Both the position numbers and the translations under genes were made by a program. A stretch of DNA of 64,000 nt from Rotaria socialis (lineage: Eukaryota > Rotifera > Eurotatoria > Philodinida > Philodinidae), in assembly GCA_905331475.1 (NCBI GenBank), contig CAJNYU010001438.1:203411-267410 (forward strand), read 5' to 3'. Below, in pieces: positions 1 to 11,809 of this stretch (positions are counted from its first letter, which is position 1; each line of letters starts with the position of its first letter). The notes under the pieces were generated by a model. It did not search any database, was not told where the DNA came from, and saw only the letters and a list, made by a program, of their open reading frames with translations.

Positions 1-438
1 AAGAGAAAGAGAAAGAGAAGACAAGTAGGACACCAATAATATTATATATCTAGTGGTTTTTTCCCTCATCGTTGGTTGTCTTCGATCAAGTTAGTTCCCT
101 ATGTTTGCATAGTGATTATTCGAAACATTTTACTAACAGCATAGTTATTTTTATAGTCACCATCAATAATATAAATCGAGTTTGACTTTCCTTATTTCCT
201 TTCTCTCACTCGAACTAATGAAATGAAAGTATCTTTCTTTCTTTCCCTCTCTTTTCCTCCTTTCTCTATTTTTATGGTTCTCTTTATATTGTTTTGTTTT
301 CAGATTTTTTAGCGTATGACTATTACAATCACAACCATTATTCGATGCGTGTACTGATAGACGATGAAAGTAAGTGGCAGGAGCGGCAATTCAGACTAAA
401 ATTGGTAGATATAGCAATGCAGAGCACTGCCGTCAACA
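1..438. other. No gene recognised at the left edge
   Basis: The stretch begins with a purine-rich GA repeat and contains pyrimidine-rich sequence before 302. A 79-codon frame at 294-533 follows an acceptor-like TTTTCAG at 296-302, but it overlaps the better supported frame starting at 439 in another phase and has no recognisable content. It is probably the promoter and 5' leader of the gene starting at 439. Confidence 0.4.
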
Positions 439-2694
439 ATGCTCTCTTTCAATCATGTAACCAATTCGACTATCTTGCCAACGAAAACCATTCGAACAAC
501 GTCATCTGCTTATCGTCCATTAACCAACAATAAAAAGCAAACAAGCCGAAAACGTCCAAAGACCACTACTTTCACTACCATTACGACTACTTCGTTTTTC
601 TCAGTGCATATCACAAATCTAACTTCTTCTACTTCTTCTTCTTCTTCAATTTCATCTTCCGAACAGCAGCAAGTTTTATTAGAAGATACCTATTCAGCTA
701 AAACAGGAATCAAGATAGCAGCTATCCTAGGCGGTATGTAATTTATATCACAGGAAAAACTACATGAAAGAAAGAGGGAAAATGTCATTTATTTTATCAT
801 TACTATTCCTTGTAAAACCTATTTATATAGACTCATCGATGCATATATGATTTCCATGCACAATAAAATGAAATTTAACAATTTACAATCCGACATCAGA
901 AACTAAATCATGTCTTTTATACTGAGAACAAAATCCCTCAGATTATTGATAGAGTAAAAATAACATAAGGAACGTGTATGTTGATAAGCAATTTCCGGCA
1001 TATAAATTAAAAACATTTCTAGATGAATAAATTCGAATTGATTTCTCATTTAAAAATAAGTTCCGTTTTTTCTTCTTTCTTTTCTTAATTTGTTTGTTTT
1101 TTTCAAAGAAAACTAATTGTTTTGTTTAATTATTCATGAATCGAATTCAATTAATTTTTTTCTATAGAAGTTTAATTCCAGAAAAATCATATTAATTGAA
1201 TTTAGTTTATATAGATACTCTTTTTTAATATATATTTAATGACACAAAGAAAACATAACATTCTAAATATAAACTAATTGCTCAAACTACTGAAGCAAAT
1301 ATAATTATCTTGCTATTTATTGAGCTTTATTGAATTAGGACTAATTAAAATAATCAATAAACATTTGGATTAATAAAAATAATAAATCTTAAGTTGAAAA
1401 GTTTCTATATTTTTTCCCGCCATAGTTATTTTATTTTGCTTATTAAACAATTTCTTGATATATATGTACTGTTGTTAATGCATCGTTCTGAGTAAATAGA
1501 TCATTCTTTCAACATGAGTACCACTTAAGTTGAAAAAATAGAAAGAATACTTCTGACGCTAGATGATTGCGGTTGATATGTAAACACAATAATAGGAAAA
1601 AGAAAAGAAAATAGTTTAAGATGCGCATTGAAATAGGAAAAACAACATGACAACGAATAAAATCGTTAGGATATTCCGAAAAAACAGTAATGCGACAGTT
1701 TGACTATGAATGATGAAAGAAACTAATGATAAAAAACCTATTATATTTCAATAGGAACAGGAGGATAGTGTTGACTGTTGATAACGAGCTTTATACGATG
1801 GAAGAAAACCATTCAATTCATGATTAATTACCAGAAATAGAAAAACTTTGCAGATGAAAAACAAACAAATGCATTTACACATAAATGATTACCACCCCCT
1901 AGAAAAGAAAGAAACTCATTAATAATGTAATTGTATATATCACGATGACGATTAGATCAAAATGTTTTATTTCAAGGTCAATATTATACTTGAATCAGTT
2001 AATCATCGATGAAAAACTGTATCGAAACTTCTTGTTTTTTTTTATAGGCATGTTGCTTATGTGTATATTATATTTAATTTGGAAAGCTCGTAGTCGATTG
2101 TGTCGTTCTCTATCATCTGGAATCCGTAATCCGCGTCTATCGGCAACAAAATTCGATTTAGAATATTGGCTTAAACAAGTCGATTTACTTGAAGCAAAAG
2201 AAGCTGAACGTAATCTTGGTAGTCAATCTCCTTATCTTGAACTACCAATTGTAGAACCGCGTAATAATCGTGAAGCAACAGCTTTGTGGATTGTTGATGC
2301 CTATCGTAATTGGCGTCTTATTCAATATCGACAGCAACAACAACTTTTTCGAAAAAATGCTAATCCACAAAGTGAAACTAACCCTATAATTTATCGAAGG
2401 CGACTTAATCCTATACGTCGTCTTATTCGACGTTTTCTTATGCCACATCGTCAACATTCATCGTTTTTACTTGAACATTCACAGTCGCTTATTAATGAAG
2501 TGAGACCTAGTATAGTGTGTAATAATTTTATTCCGCCATCACTTATACCTAATTTACCGATTCGACGAACTGCTTCATGGCCTCGTCTTAAATCCAGTCG
2601 GCATCAAATAGGTGTCCCAATGAGTGCTCTTCAAACGCATCTGGTTAGGAAACGTCTTCTCAAACGAACATCGAGAACTACAATTGATATATAG
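439..2694 (+). CDS. Unknown single-pass membrane protein, two exons
   Basis: Exons 439-733 and 2048-2694, joined across a 1314-bp intron with GTATGT donor and TTTATAG acceptor; the join is in phase and gives about 313 residues. Residues 1-85 are Ser/Thr-rich and low in complexity. The splice reconstitutes a hydrophobic helix (about residues 90-110, running from GIKIAAILGG into MLLMCILYLIW) that neither exon holds alone, which is good evidence for the intron. A basic segment (KARSRLCR) follows, then a charged Arg- and Gln-rich domain of about 200 residues. By the positive-inside rule the C-terminal part would be cytoplasmic. I do not recognise the family. Stops at 406-414 exclude a start in this exon upstream of 439, though a further 5' exon is possible. 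A polyadenylation-like AATAAA lies near 2768. Confidence 0.7.
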
Positions 2695-5053
2695 GCAAAG
2701 AAGTTTTCAACGTTGGATTGTCTATCATTTGTTTTTAGTCTTTATTGTTGTTTATATAAGAAAAAGAATAATAAAGATAGATTTTAATTATGATTTTTAT
2801 GCATAAAAAAAAATTATCATTTATCATTATGGCATCGGAAATTAATACTTGTTATCATCAACACATGCCATTTGATCATAATAGTTTCTTTTTTTCTTGA
2901 AGATTTTATGTCAGAAGACGTTAATTGATAGGCACTGTGCTTCAAAGTTTTTTCTTACAATTCTTGTCATTCGATATATGTTTAGCTTTATAAAAGCTTC
3001 AAAAAAAAATAGTTGAGCTTGATTTTGGAATATTAATTCTATAGTATACAATACAATCATTGGCGAAGATACTTGGCCTTGTACTGAGACATATACTTAG
3101 TTACTAAGAGTAGAGAACTAAAAAAAAAACTGTCTTGTCTCGAGATAATAATCGGTTTGTTTGTGAGTGCAAATTGATTGTCTGCCATCTGGCGTATTTT
3201 TGTTATAAAATAAATGTGGAAACATCGGATTTAAATCCGAGTATTATGTGTACTTCAAAAAGCGAAAATGTACATCCATTTTTTTCTATAAGGCATAGAT
3301 CTCGTCAAGATACGTCCCTTCTCGCTAAATTGCAAGGAGAAAATACAGGCGTGCTAAGTTAACATGGACCACACTGTATGCGACTCTATCTAGAAGACCA
3401 CTGACTATGCTCTCAGAATGATATAATATCTTTAGAGATCACAGAAATTGAGTTCAGATTCGTGTTCAGCTTGGAAAACTGGATAGGAAGAGTTATTTTT
3501 GAATGGATTTGTGTTTGTATCTAGCAGGATTACGATCGTAAGCAATCTCATGGATTTATAAGAGATATATGATAGATGCAGGCATCAGTATTTTCATAAT
3601 AAATCATCAATAGTAATAGCTATCGAGTTCAGGTTTTTACCTTTCGATAGTCCTTTTGACTAGCAACAAAATCAGGCATTTGAGAAACTCCCAAGCTGTT
3701 GGTCATCTGAGACATATCTAAGCAATTTGGTTTCTAGATGTAGTTTTTGCGTATTTTGAGACCTTTTCCAGTCAATGTTTCGTCAGAAAACTACGATTTT
3801 TTTCCAAAACTAATATCAGATTCAGAATCAGCGTTAAAAACTGAATTGATTTATATATGTTGTGGATAACTCTGAAAAAAAAGTTCTTTTTGAAAAATCC
3901 CTGTATCCCCCTTCAGGGATGGCCTGATCAAAAATGACAATTTTTTCGATAACTCAGTCATTTCTTGACGGATCCTTCTCATCTTTGAACTCAACTGAGA
4001 CATTAATCAGGCTGAACTGTGTAGAAAATTTCGTCATTATCTAACTCTCCTTTCGAGAGTTATCGTGTAAACGGACGGCCGGACGGACACACTGACCGAT
4101 TCTAGAGTATACTCACTTTTTTGAGTACACAAAAGAGCGAAGGCAGCAAATGTTTAAAAATTTCATTATTATTAGGTTTTCTATTTTCTATGAAATGCCA
4201 TTTTTTTAAGATTGATATGGAAAAATAAAAGGAACAAATTCTACTAATATCAAACTGAGATCGATTCAATGAAATGACACGCCAATTAATGATGTAAAAG
4301 TATATTAATAGTAAAATTACAAAAAATATCGTGTACTTTTGATTCACTTAGTATACAGTTACAGCTACCTTGGTTTTATCTATAAGTTGTTTACTCTGAT
4401 CGAAGACTAACGTGTCTTCTCTTTCGCCATTTTGTCATATTTTTGTTTTCTGGTAATTTACCATCAATGTCGTTGTCTTCTTTTTTCCCCATCAATGAAT
4501 CAAGATATTTTTAGCATTAATCGTATAATAATTATACTTATTTTGGCTCAGATTTCTTACGGAATCAGTAAACGGTTATTAACAAAGCCGTATACTCAGT
4601 GTAAACATTCTAGCATATAACATTCAAAATTATCATGAATTAAATGAATATTTATATTTTACTTTTTTTTGACAAATCGAAGTTTATTTAGTATGTAGCA
4701 GAACTAAACCTATTAAAAATATATTGTATGTAAAACATTAAAAACGAGGTGAATATTTCTAATAAGGACTTCGGAAGAGTCTTCAACAACTATGTTATTG
4801 GAAATTGTAAAATTGAATAAATATTTTTTGACCTATTTGAATAATAATATAATTTATTGGCTATTTGAAGTAACGGTGCAGTAATGCATGGATTAAATTG
4901 GCAATAACATTTTTAACAATAGCAATTATGGTCATCAATTAGAATATTCGTTTAGTCAAAGCAGTAGAGAAAAAAAACAAAATTAATATTTAATTAAAAT
5001 TATTTTATTTTATTTTATTCATCAGAAATCAAGATAGAATAACACGGGGATAA
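2695..5053. other. Intergenic, with a dispersed repeat copy
   Basis: No convincing gene. Short frames at 3135-3362, 4102-4347 and 4432-4620 have no splice partners, domain content or codon regularity. The segment 3205-4135 carries a repeat that recurs near 56.1 kb (separate entry). Confidence 0.6.
3205..4135 (+). repeat. Dispersed repeat family, long copy
   Basis: Two blocks of this stretch match the copy at 56058-56290: the left block around 3210-3262 (ATAAATG, then an ATCGGAT palindrome-like stretch and TGTGTACT) and the right block 3829-4135 (TTTATATATGTTGTG, AAATCCCTGTA, GGATGG, GACAATT, TTATCGTGT, CCGGAC, CACACTG and a closing TTGAGTACACAAAA). About 560 bp lies between the two blocks here and is missing from the other copy. 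No open frame, terminal repeats or target duplication were recognised, so the class is unknown. Confidence 0.65.
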
Positions 5054-7417
5054 TCATTGGAAAATATAGCTGTCGATATCAAAATATTTCATGTATACTA
5101 TATAATCCCATGTAAAGCCAGGCCAAATAGCCGTGTTATTTCCTTTCGCATCTTGATACCATGAATGGCAACCACCACTTTGCCATACGGTGCTCTTTAA
5201 TTTTGATTGTATTGTTTGATTGAATTGTTCGTGTACATTTTGTTTAACATCGATCATTTGAAGATCGTTCTTTTCCATATGCAGAAGAGCTTCGGCTATG
5301 TAATGTATTTGTGCTTCGATCATTACAAGAACTGAATTATGACCAAGACCAGTGTTGGGTCCAAGAAGGAAAAATAAATTTGGAAAATTAGGTACCGTTG
5401 CACCACGATATGCCTATGAAAAAGAAAGCAATTTTTTAAAATATCTTTCTGGTATTAGAAAAATGCAAAGTGTCTACAAATTTAGAACGTTACTGTCCTT
5501 GTTCCATATTAAATCACTTTAATGTATTATACTTATAGCTTCTAAAATCTAGCATAGTCAATTTTCTACAAGTTTAGTTAGAAATCTTTCCATAATACAC
5601 GATTGAGAAACAAAAGCATACGTTGAACTTTGCAGTATGTTCATTTATCTAATTCCCATTCTAATTGATTTAAAACTTTGACTTTACTGGAATTTTAACG
5701 ACATTTCTTCAAATGATATCGATAGATATTGGATTATTTTCGAAACAAATCAAGGAAAATAAATGAAAAATCCCTAAGTTAGATACCTAATGATAGTAAT
5801 ATTTGCAATTTACATCCCAATGCAAAGCTATAGAAATCAAACATCATAGTTACTTATTATGAAATACGTCTCTAACGCCCTTATATCATTTCATTCAGAT
5901 CATTTACCTCAAAAGATTCTGACCATTGTTCAGCTAATGATCGACCATTCATTCCAACGATATTTAATGTAAATGTTTGAACCTTGAATCCAGTTGACCA
6001 CACAATAATGTCTACTGGATGTTCAGTGCCATCGCGAGTTACAATTGAATCCGATTTAACTTCTTGAATACGATCCGTCACTAGTTTTACATTTGGTTGT
6101 TCTAGAGTTGGATACCAAGCGTTCGATACAAGAACACGTTTACAACCAAGATCAAATTTGGGTGTTAATTTTTTTCTTAGTTCTCTATCTTTTACTTGTC
6201 TCCCAAGATTAAGTTTGGCAATTTCTTGTAGAGCATGGCGTATGGGCAAACGATAAGTAAATGAAAGTGCCGTAGCTTCACGCATCCAATAGACCAAACC
6301 TCGAACAAGTTTCTGAATAATTGGAAATCTTGCAAACAGTCGTTTTTCCCAATTTGAAACAGGCCGATCCATTCGAGGAATAACCCATCCAGGTGTACGT
6401 TGAAACACCAGCAGTTGTTTCACACCAATTTTATGTATTTCGGGTACAGTTTGAATGGCACTAGCACCAGTGCCAACTACTGCTACTCGTTTATTTTTAA
6501 AATCAATTGTTTTATCCCATTCAGCCGTATGACACATTCGACCTTCAAATTTATCAATACCAGGAATATCAGTTGGATAAGATGCATTCGATAACGGGCC
6601 ATAACCAGCCATCACAAATCGAGCATAAATTTGTTTTTCTTCATCATTTGATTTAGTTGTGACTCTCCATACATGTCGATCTTCAATCCATTCANCCAAC
6701 TACTGCTACTCGTTTATTTTTAAAATCAATTGTTTTATCCCATTCAGCCGTATGACACATTCGACCTTCAAATTTATCAATACCAGGAATATCAGTTGGA
6801 TAAGATGCATTCGATAACGGGCCATAACCAGCCATCACAAATCGAGCATAAATTTGTTTTTCTTCATCATTTGATTTAGTTGTGACTCTCCATACATGTC
6901 GATCTTCAATCCATTCAAGTTTTGTAACTGTTGTATCGAATTGAATATGTCGACGAATATCATACTTATCGGTACAATGTTCAAGATATTGACCTATTTC
7001 AGGTTGTCGACTAAAGAAATACGACCAGTTTGGATTGGGTTCAAATGAAAACGAGTAAAGATTAGATGGAACATCACATGCACATCCTGGATATGTGTTT
7101 GCATACCATGTACCACCGACATGTCCATGGCGTTCAATAATAGTGAAATTATCAGTACCTAATTCTTTTAATTTGATAGCCATGCCTAAACCAGAGAAAC
7201 CAGAGCCAATAATAAGAGAATAATATTCGTTGTCTTTTTTGTTATTTGCTGAAGTGAGTTTACGATTTGCATTTCGATTACGAAAACCACATGGATCCAA
7301 AAAGAGCCAGTAGAAAAGCTGTCCTGTAAAGCCAACGATTATTGTTACAAGGATGGTCGAATATGTTATTATAAGTAGACCTAACATATAAAGTATGTTC
7401 CATATTTGGTGTACCAT
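5054..7417 (-). CDS. Membrane-anchored Baeyer-Villiger-type flavin monooxygenase, copy 1 (broken by an assembly join)
   Basis: Exons 7417-5908 and 5413-5054 on the minus strand, with a 494-bp intron (donor GTAAAT, acceptor TTCATAG, phase 0). Exon 1 holds an N at 6695, flanked by an exact 222-bp direct duplication (6473-6694 and 6696-6917). As written, the frame breaks at the N. One copy plus the N is 223 bases; without it exon 1 is 429 codons, exactly the paralogue's length, and the protein would be about 548 residues. It has an N-terminal hydrophobic anchor (about 10-40), the FAD-binding GSGFSGLG, the class signature FxGxxxHxxxWD, a second nucleotide-binding GTGASA and a late WSTGF. Such enzymes use FAD, NADPH and O2 to insert oxygen next to a carbonyl or to oxidise N or S; the substrate cannot be read from sequence. 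The gene is probably intact in the organism. Confidence 0.85.
6473..6917. repeat. 222-bp exact direct duplication around a single N
   Basis: Positions 6473-6694 and 6696-6917 are identical, separated only by an N at 6695. The duplication breaks the reading frame of an otherwise clean gene, and its left edge is exactly where the two paralogous monooxygenase genes become identical in sequence. Overlapping contig ends joined with a gap symbol is the simplest explanation. Confidence 0.9.
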
Positions 7418-9656
7418 GGTAAATAAGATACTTGTTTTGTGTCTGTTTCGTTACTTCGAACGAAATTGTTGATGAAGTTAAACACAGTTCTTATCTAAAA
7501 AGTCAAATGATAATCTTAACTCAGTCGTATACTTTGTCGTTCGAATTACACGAATGTTATATGCAGAAGGTAAACGAAAAAGCACGTGTGAAAATGTTTC
7601 TTCTACTTTCTGCTTTCGAGTTGCTTGCCTTTTACAAGGCCGCTATTTGCATTTTCTTATAGAAAAAATATATCTAAACAGCGAACGCTGCCCTGGATGG
7701 TGTATTATCATCTAATATGACGTTTCATTTGTGATACGCAATACACAGTAATACTTCACTTATGCACGTGAGTCTATCAACGAATTAAAATTAATTTCTA
7801 TACAAAAACAAGTAACACAAATTTGAAATAGATCGTAAAGGTATATTATCGAAACGCATAAAAATGTTTTCAACAATCGTTTGTGAGTTTAAAATGCAAA
7901 ATAAATATAAAGAAATTCAAAATTAGAGTGTTTTTTAGTCAAAATTGTTCATAAGCAAAATAAAAATTCAATAATAGATCATTCTATTAATTCCTTTCCA
8001 GGGTTGACACCAAGAACAATAACAACCAACCACTTACTTTCTTCTCATTGTTCATTTGACAATATCAATCGACTATTCATGCTTTTTGAATAATTGGAAT
8101 TCTTTCGAATAGCTGTTTTTTCCGGTTTATAATAATTTGATTCATTCGAGAATTAACCCTACCGAGGTAGGTATACGCTGGAAAACAAACCATTGTCTCA
8201 TATCAGTTGGATAACATTTATTTGATATAGCACTATAACCAGCCACACTCTGAAATACCATTTGATTGAGTTTGTAGTTTTCACACTTGTCTATCGTCAA
8301 TCTATTCAAGTTTTGTAACTGTTGTATTGAATTGAATATATCGATGAAAATCACATCTATTATCTGGACAATGTTTAAGATATTTCTTCATCTCTTGCTG
8401 TAATTTTGTTTAAGAATAAATTTTTCGAATAAAAGCAAGAGTGAGAGTATGATAACAGATCTTTTTTCTTGCTATTTTCAGCTTTTTTGTCGATAAAAAA
8501 TTGTTATGTTCGAGTCAATGCACGTGTTTGTGTAACAGTAATAAATCTTGTGATTTAATCTTAAGAGCTAGTTCCATGCAAAATAAATTTATCGATAGCT
8601 AATTACAATAGTTATCATCTTAATGATACATTAAAGCACGTATAAAGCTTTTTTTTTGGTAATGCATAAAATATGAGAACGTCTGTCGCTGAGCATATAT
8701 TGTCAATTATTCACGAACATTTTTTGTCAAGCTATACTTAATCAGAATATTGTAGCAGTTATGTAGAGAGACAGCGAATACTATTTACAATAATCTGTGT
8801 GTTATTCTCTAATGTAAAATTTTTCTCATTTCTTTGTAAAATTGAAATAACTGACTATCACAAAAACACATCAACTGCTAAGCTACAAAAATATAAACGC
8901 TTTAAAATAGAGCTTTTTTCCTCAAATAAAATTGTCATTATATCCGAATTGAAAATATATTGTTGTTTTTATGTAGCAATTTATTTATTTGTTTTGATAT
9001 GCTTGGTTGTTTTTAGTGCGAAAATAAAAATATACTCAGTATATTCATACATCGCAGCGCTTATCAGGATTCCAACGAAAACATTATTTGCAAAGGACGT
9101 TTCCCTCAGGATTTATCAGAACACTGCGGTGTATGAGTATATTACTCAGCACACAGACTTGTATTTTCTCCGCTGACTTTGTACATACGTTTTTTTACAA
9201 AAACTCGAGTCTTCTGCTAAATGATAAGACTGTCTAGAAAATGAAGTATCCAGTAAAACTAAACATGGATTTTAGTGATGCTCTGAGTCAAGATCAGGAA
9301 TTATAGAAATTTCTCGTAGTTAAACCTACACTTAGTTGCTGATCTTTTATCATCATAAATAAACTCACTCTGAACAAGTCAATTTTACTAAAATCGATTA
9401 TGAAGAACTGATAATTTTCGCAACAACATCAATGACTTCCAGTCAATATGTAATGCAATAGAAAAACAAATACAGTAAAACTCTATGTAAAGATGGCATA
9501 AAGCAATATAAAATGAAGTTTATAAACTTATCGTCTAAACATATGAAAGTCATTCAAGATAATTACAATAGTTTATATGAAAATGTGTTTAAAAGCTTTT
9601 ATTTTTCGAAAAAAGTAAAATATAAACATGTTTATTTAACTACAAAAAATGAATAA
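7418..9656. other. Intergenic spacer between the two monooxygenase genes
   Basis: AT-rich, without an intact gene. Frames at 7432-7662 and 8799-9176 lack domain content or splice signals. The middle holds a decayed monooxygenase fragment (separate entry). Confidence 0.55.
8086..8400 (-). pseudogene. Decayed monooxygenase relic between the two intact copies
   Basis: On the minus strand this stretch matches parts of both neighbouring monooxygenase genes. About 8330-8400 matches the region before the FAD/substrate segment (an imperfect match to the ILEHCTDKYDI part). About 8290-8345 matches the LEWIEDRH region with a well preserved TTTTGTAACTGTTGTAT. About 8195-8250 matches the AGYGPLSNASYPTD segment, and 8086-8165 the FQRTP and IIQ segments. 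Blocks between these, including the BVMO signature, are deleted, and the remaining frame of 8142-8354 is a mosaic. It is a third tandem copy that has decayed. Confidence 0.8.
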
Positions 9657-11369
9657 TCATGATTGAAACATATAGTTCTTAAAGTCGAAGTTTTTCATCA
9701 GCAAAATATAAACCCATGTGAAATCAGGCCAGATTGTTGTATTATTTCCTTTGGCATCTTGATACCATGAACGACAACCACCACTTTGCCATACCGTATT
9801 CTTCAATTTTGCTTGTAATTTGTGATTAAACTCATCGTGTACATCTTGTTTAATATCGAGCGTGCGAACATTATGTTCTTCCATATATAGAAGAGCTTCG
9901 GCTATATAATGTATCTGTGCTTCAATCATGACTATCACCGAATTATGACCAAGACCCGTGTTTGGACCAAGAAGAAGAAAAGTGTTCGGAAAGTTTGGTA
10001 CAGTTACGCCACGATATGCCTTAACGAAAATGAAACACATTTCGATAAAAATCTTGCAGAAAAGAAATCATGTAACACTTACTTGCATTGTTTCTGACCA
10101 TTGGTCTTGTAGATTTTGACGATTTATTCCAACGACATCTAATGGAAACGTTTGAACTTGAAATCCGGTTGACCATATAATGATATCTACTGGATATTCG
10201 ACGCCATCACAAGTTACTATTGAATTCGATTTGATTTCTTGCATACGATCCGTTACTACTTTTACATTTGGCTGTTGTATAGATGCATACCAATCATTCG
10301 ACAGAAGAACACGTTTACAACCAAGATCAAATTTGGGTGTTAATTTTTTTCTTAGTTCCTTATCTTTTACTTGTCGTCGAAGGTTAAATTTAACAAGTTC
10401 TTCATTCAAAAGTCGAACAGGTAGACGATAAGTAAATGAGAGTACAGTTGATTCACGTACCCAATAGACAAAACCTCGAACAAGTTTTTGAATAATTGGA
10501 AATCTCGCAAACAATCGTTTTTCCCAATCATTGACAATTCTATCAACTCGAGGAATAATCCATGGTGGTGTACGTTGAAAAACAAGTAATTGTGTTACAC
10601 CAGCTTTTTGTATTTCAGGTACAGTTTGAATGGCACTAGCACCAGTCCCAACTACTGCTACTCGTTTATTTTTAAAATCAATTGTTTTATCCCATTCAGC
10701 CGTATGACACATTCGACCTTCAAATTTATCAATACCAGGAATATCAGTTGGATAAGATGCATTCGATAACGGGCCATAACCAGCCATCACAAATCGAGCA
10801 TAAATTTGTTTTTCTTCATCATTTGATTTAGTTGTGACTCTCCATACATGTCGATCTTCAATCCATTCAAGTTTTGTAACTGTTGTATCGAATTGAATAT
10901 GTCGACGAATATCATACTTATCGGTACAATGTTCAAGATATTGACCTATTTCAGGTTGTCGACTAAAGAAATACGACCAGTTTGGATTGGGTTCAAATGA
11001 AAACGAGTAAAGATTAGATGGAACATCACATGCACATCCTGGATATGTGTTTGCATACCATGTACCACCGACATGTCCATGGCGTTCAATAATAGTGAAA
11101 TTATCAGTACCTAATTCTTTTAATTTGATAGCCATGCCTAAACCAGAGAAACCAGAGCCAATAATAAGAGAATAATATTCGTTGTCTTTTTTGTTATTTG
11201 CTGAAGTGAGTTTACGATTTGCATTTCGATTACGAAAACCGCAGAGATCAATAAAGATCCAGTAGAAAAATTGACTAGCAAAGCCTACCACCACTGCTAA
11301 CGTCATAACAATATAGGCACCTAGCACATATAATAGTAATAGCCCTTTCGACATTGCTGCGTCGTCCAT
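9657..11369 (-). CDS. Membrane-anchored Baeyer-Villiger-type flavin monooxygenase, copy 2
   Basis: Exons 11369-10083 and 10019-9657, with a 63-bp intron (donor GTAAGT, acceptor GTTAAG, phase 0); 549 residues. A hydrophobic anchor spans about 8-42. The FAD site GSGFSG is at 71-76, the class signature with F216, G218, H222, W226 and D227, the second Rossmann GTGASA at 241-246, and a WSTGF-type motif near 408. The length matches single-domain type I BVMOs plus an N-terminal anchor, which suggests a membrane-bound enzyme with the catalytic part on one face. From residue 44 to about 252 it is identical in protein to copy 1, whereas the ends differ. Enzymes of this class are common in bacteria and fungi, so transfer into the lineage is possible, but the intron shared by both copies shows the gene has been resident since before the duplication. 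Confidence 0.92.
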
Positions 11370-11809
11370 CTAGAAAACGTTTCGAAAAATATTATTTTGT
11401 ATGAAGCGATACGTGAAACTTTATAGTGACTACGAACACTCCACTTTTTAAATGTCTTTTTATCGCGCGTGACTACGTCATCGTACGATCGGTACGAACG
11501 GAATTTTAAAGCATGTCGTTGTTGTCTTAGGGCAAAGTACATTTTAATATTTTTTTTCTCTTTCTGTTTTTGTCTGCATAAAGCTTGAGTAAATAGAAGA
11601 AGACCTTATCATCATTGCATTGCTTAACTCATTGCTATACGTTAGATGAATAGTACTCGAGTATCTTCATATATGTAAATCTATATAGTCGGTATAATAA
11701 AGAACATTATAGTATTATAAGAACACAGAAGAGATATGTCACATCATAGTGAATCAGTTTTTAAAATAGACCGAAGAAAAAAAAAGAAATATTCTATTTC
11801 ACGAGTAAT
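11370..11809. other. Intergenic between monooxygenase copy 2 and the lyase gene
   Basis: Shared upstream region of monooxygenase copy 2 and downstream region of the CLYBL-like gene. The frame at 11321-11542 overlaps the monooxygenase start in another phase and is treated as a shadow. Confidence 0.5.

Noticed and set aside
294-533. 79-codon frame following an acceptor-like TTTTCAG
   Set aside because: Overlaps the exon starting at 439 in a different phase, with no partner exon and no recognisable content.
8799-9176. 125-codon frame between the monooxygenase genes
   Set aside because: Amino-acid composition follows the AT-rich background (K, I, Y, F), with no domain, splice partner or homologous region in the window.
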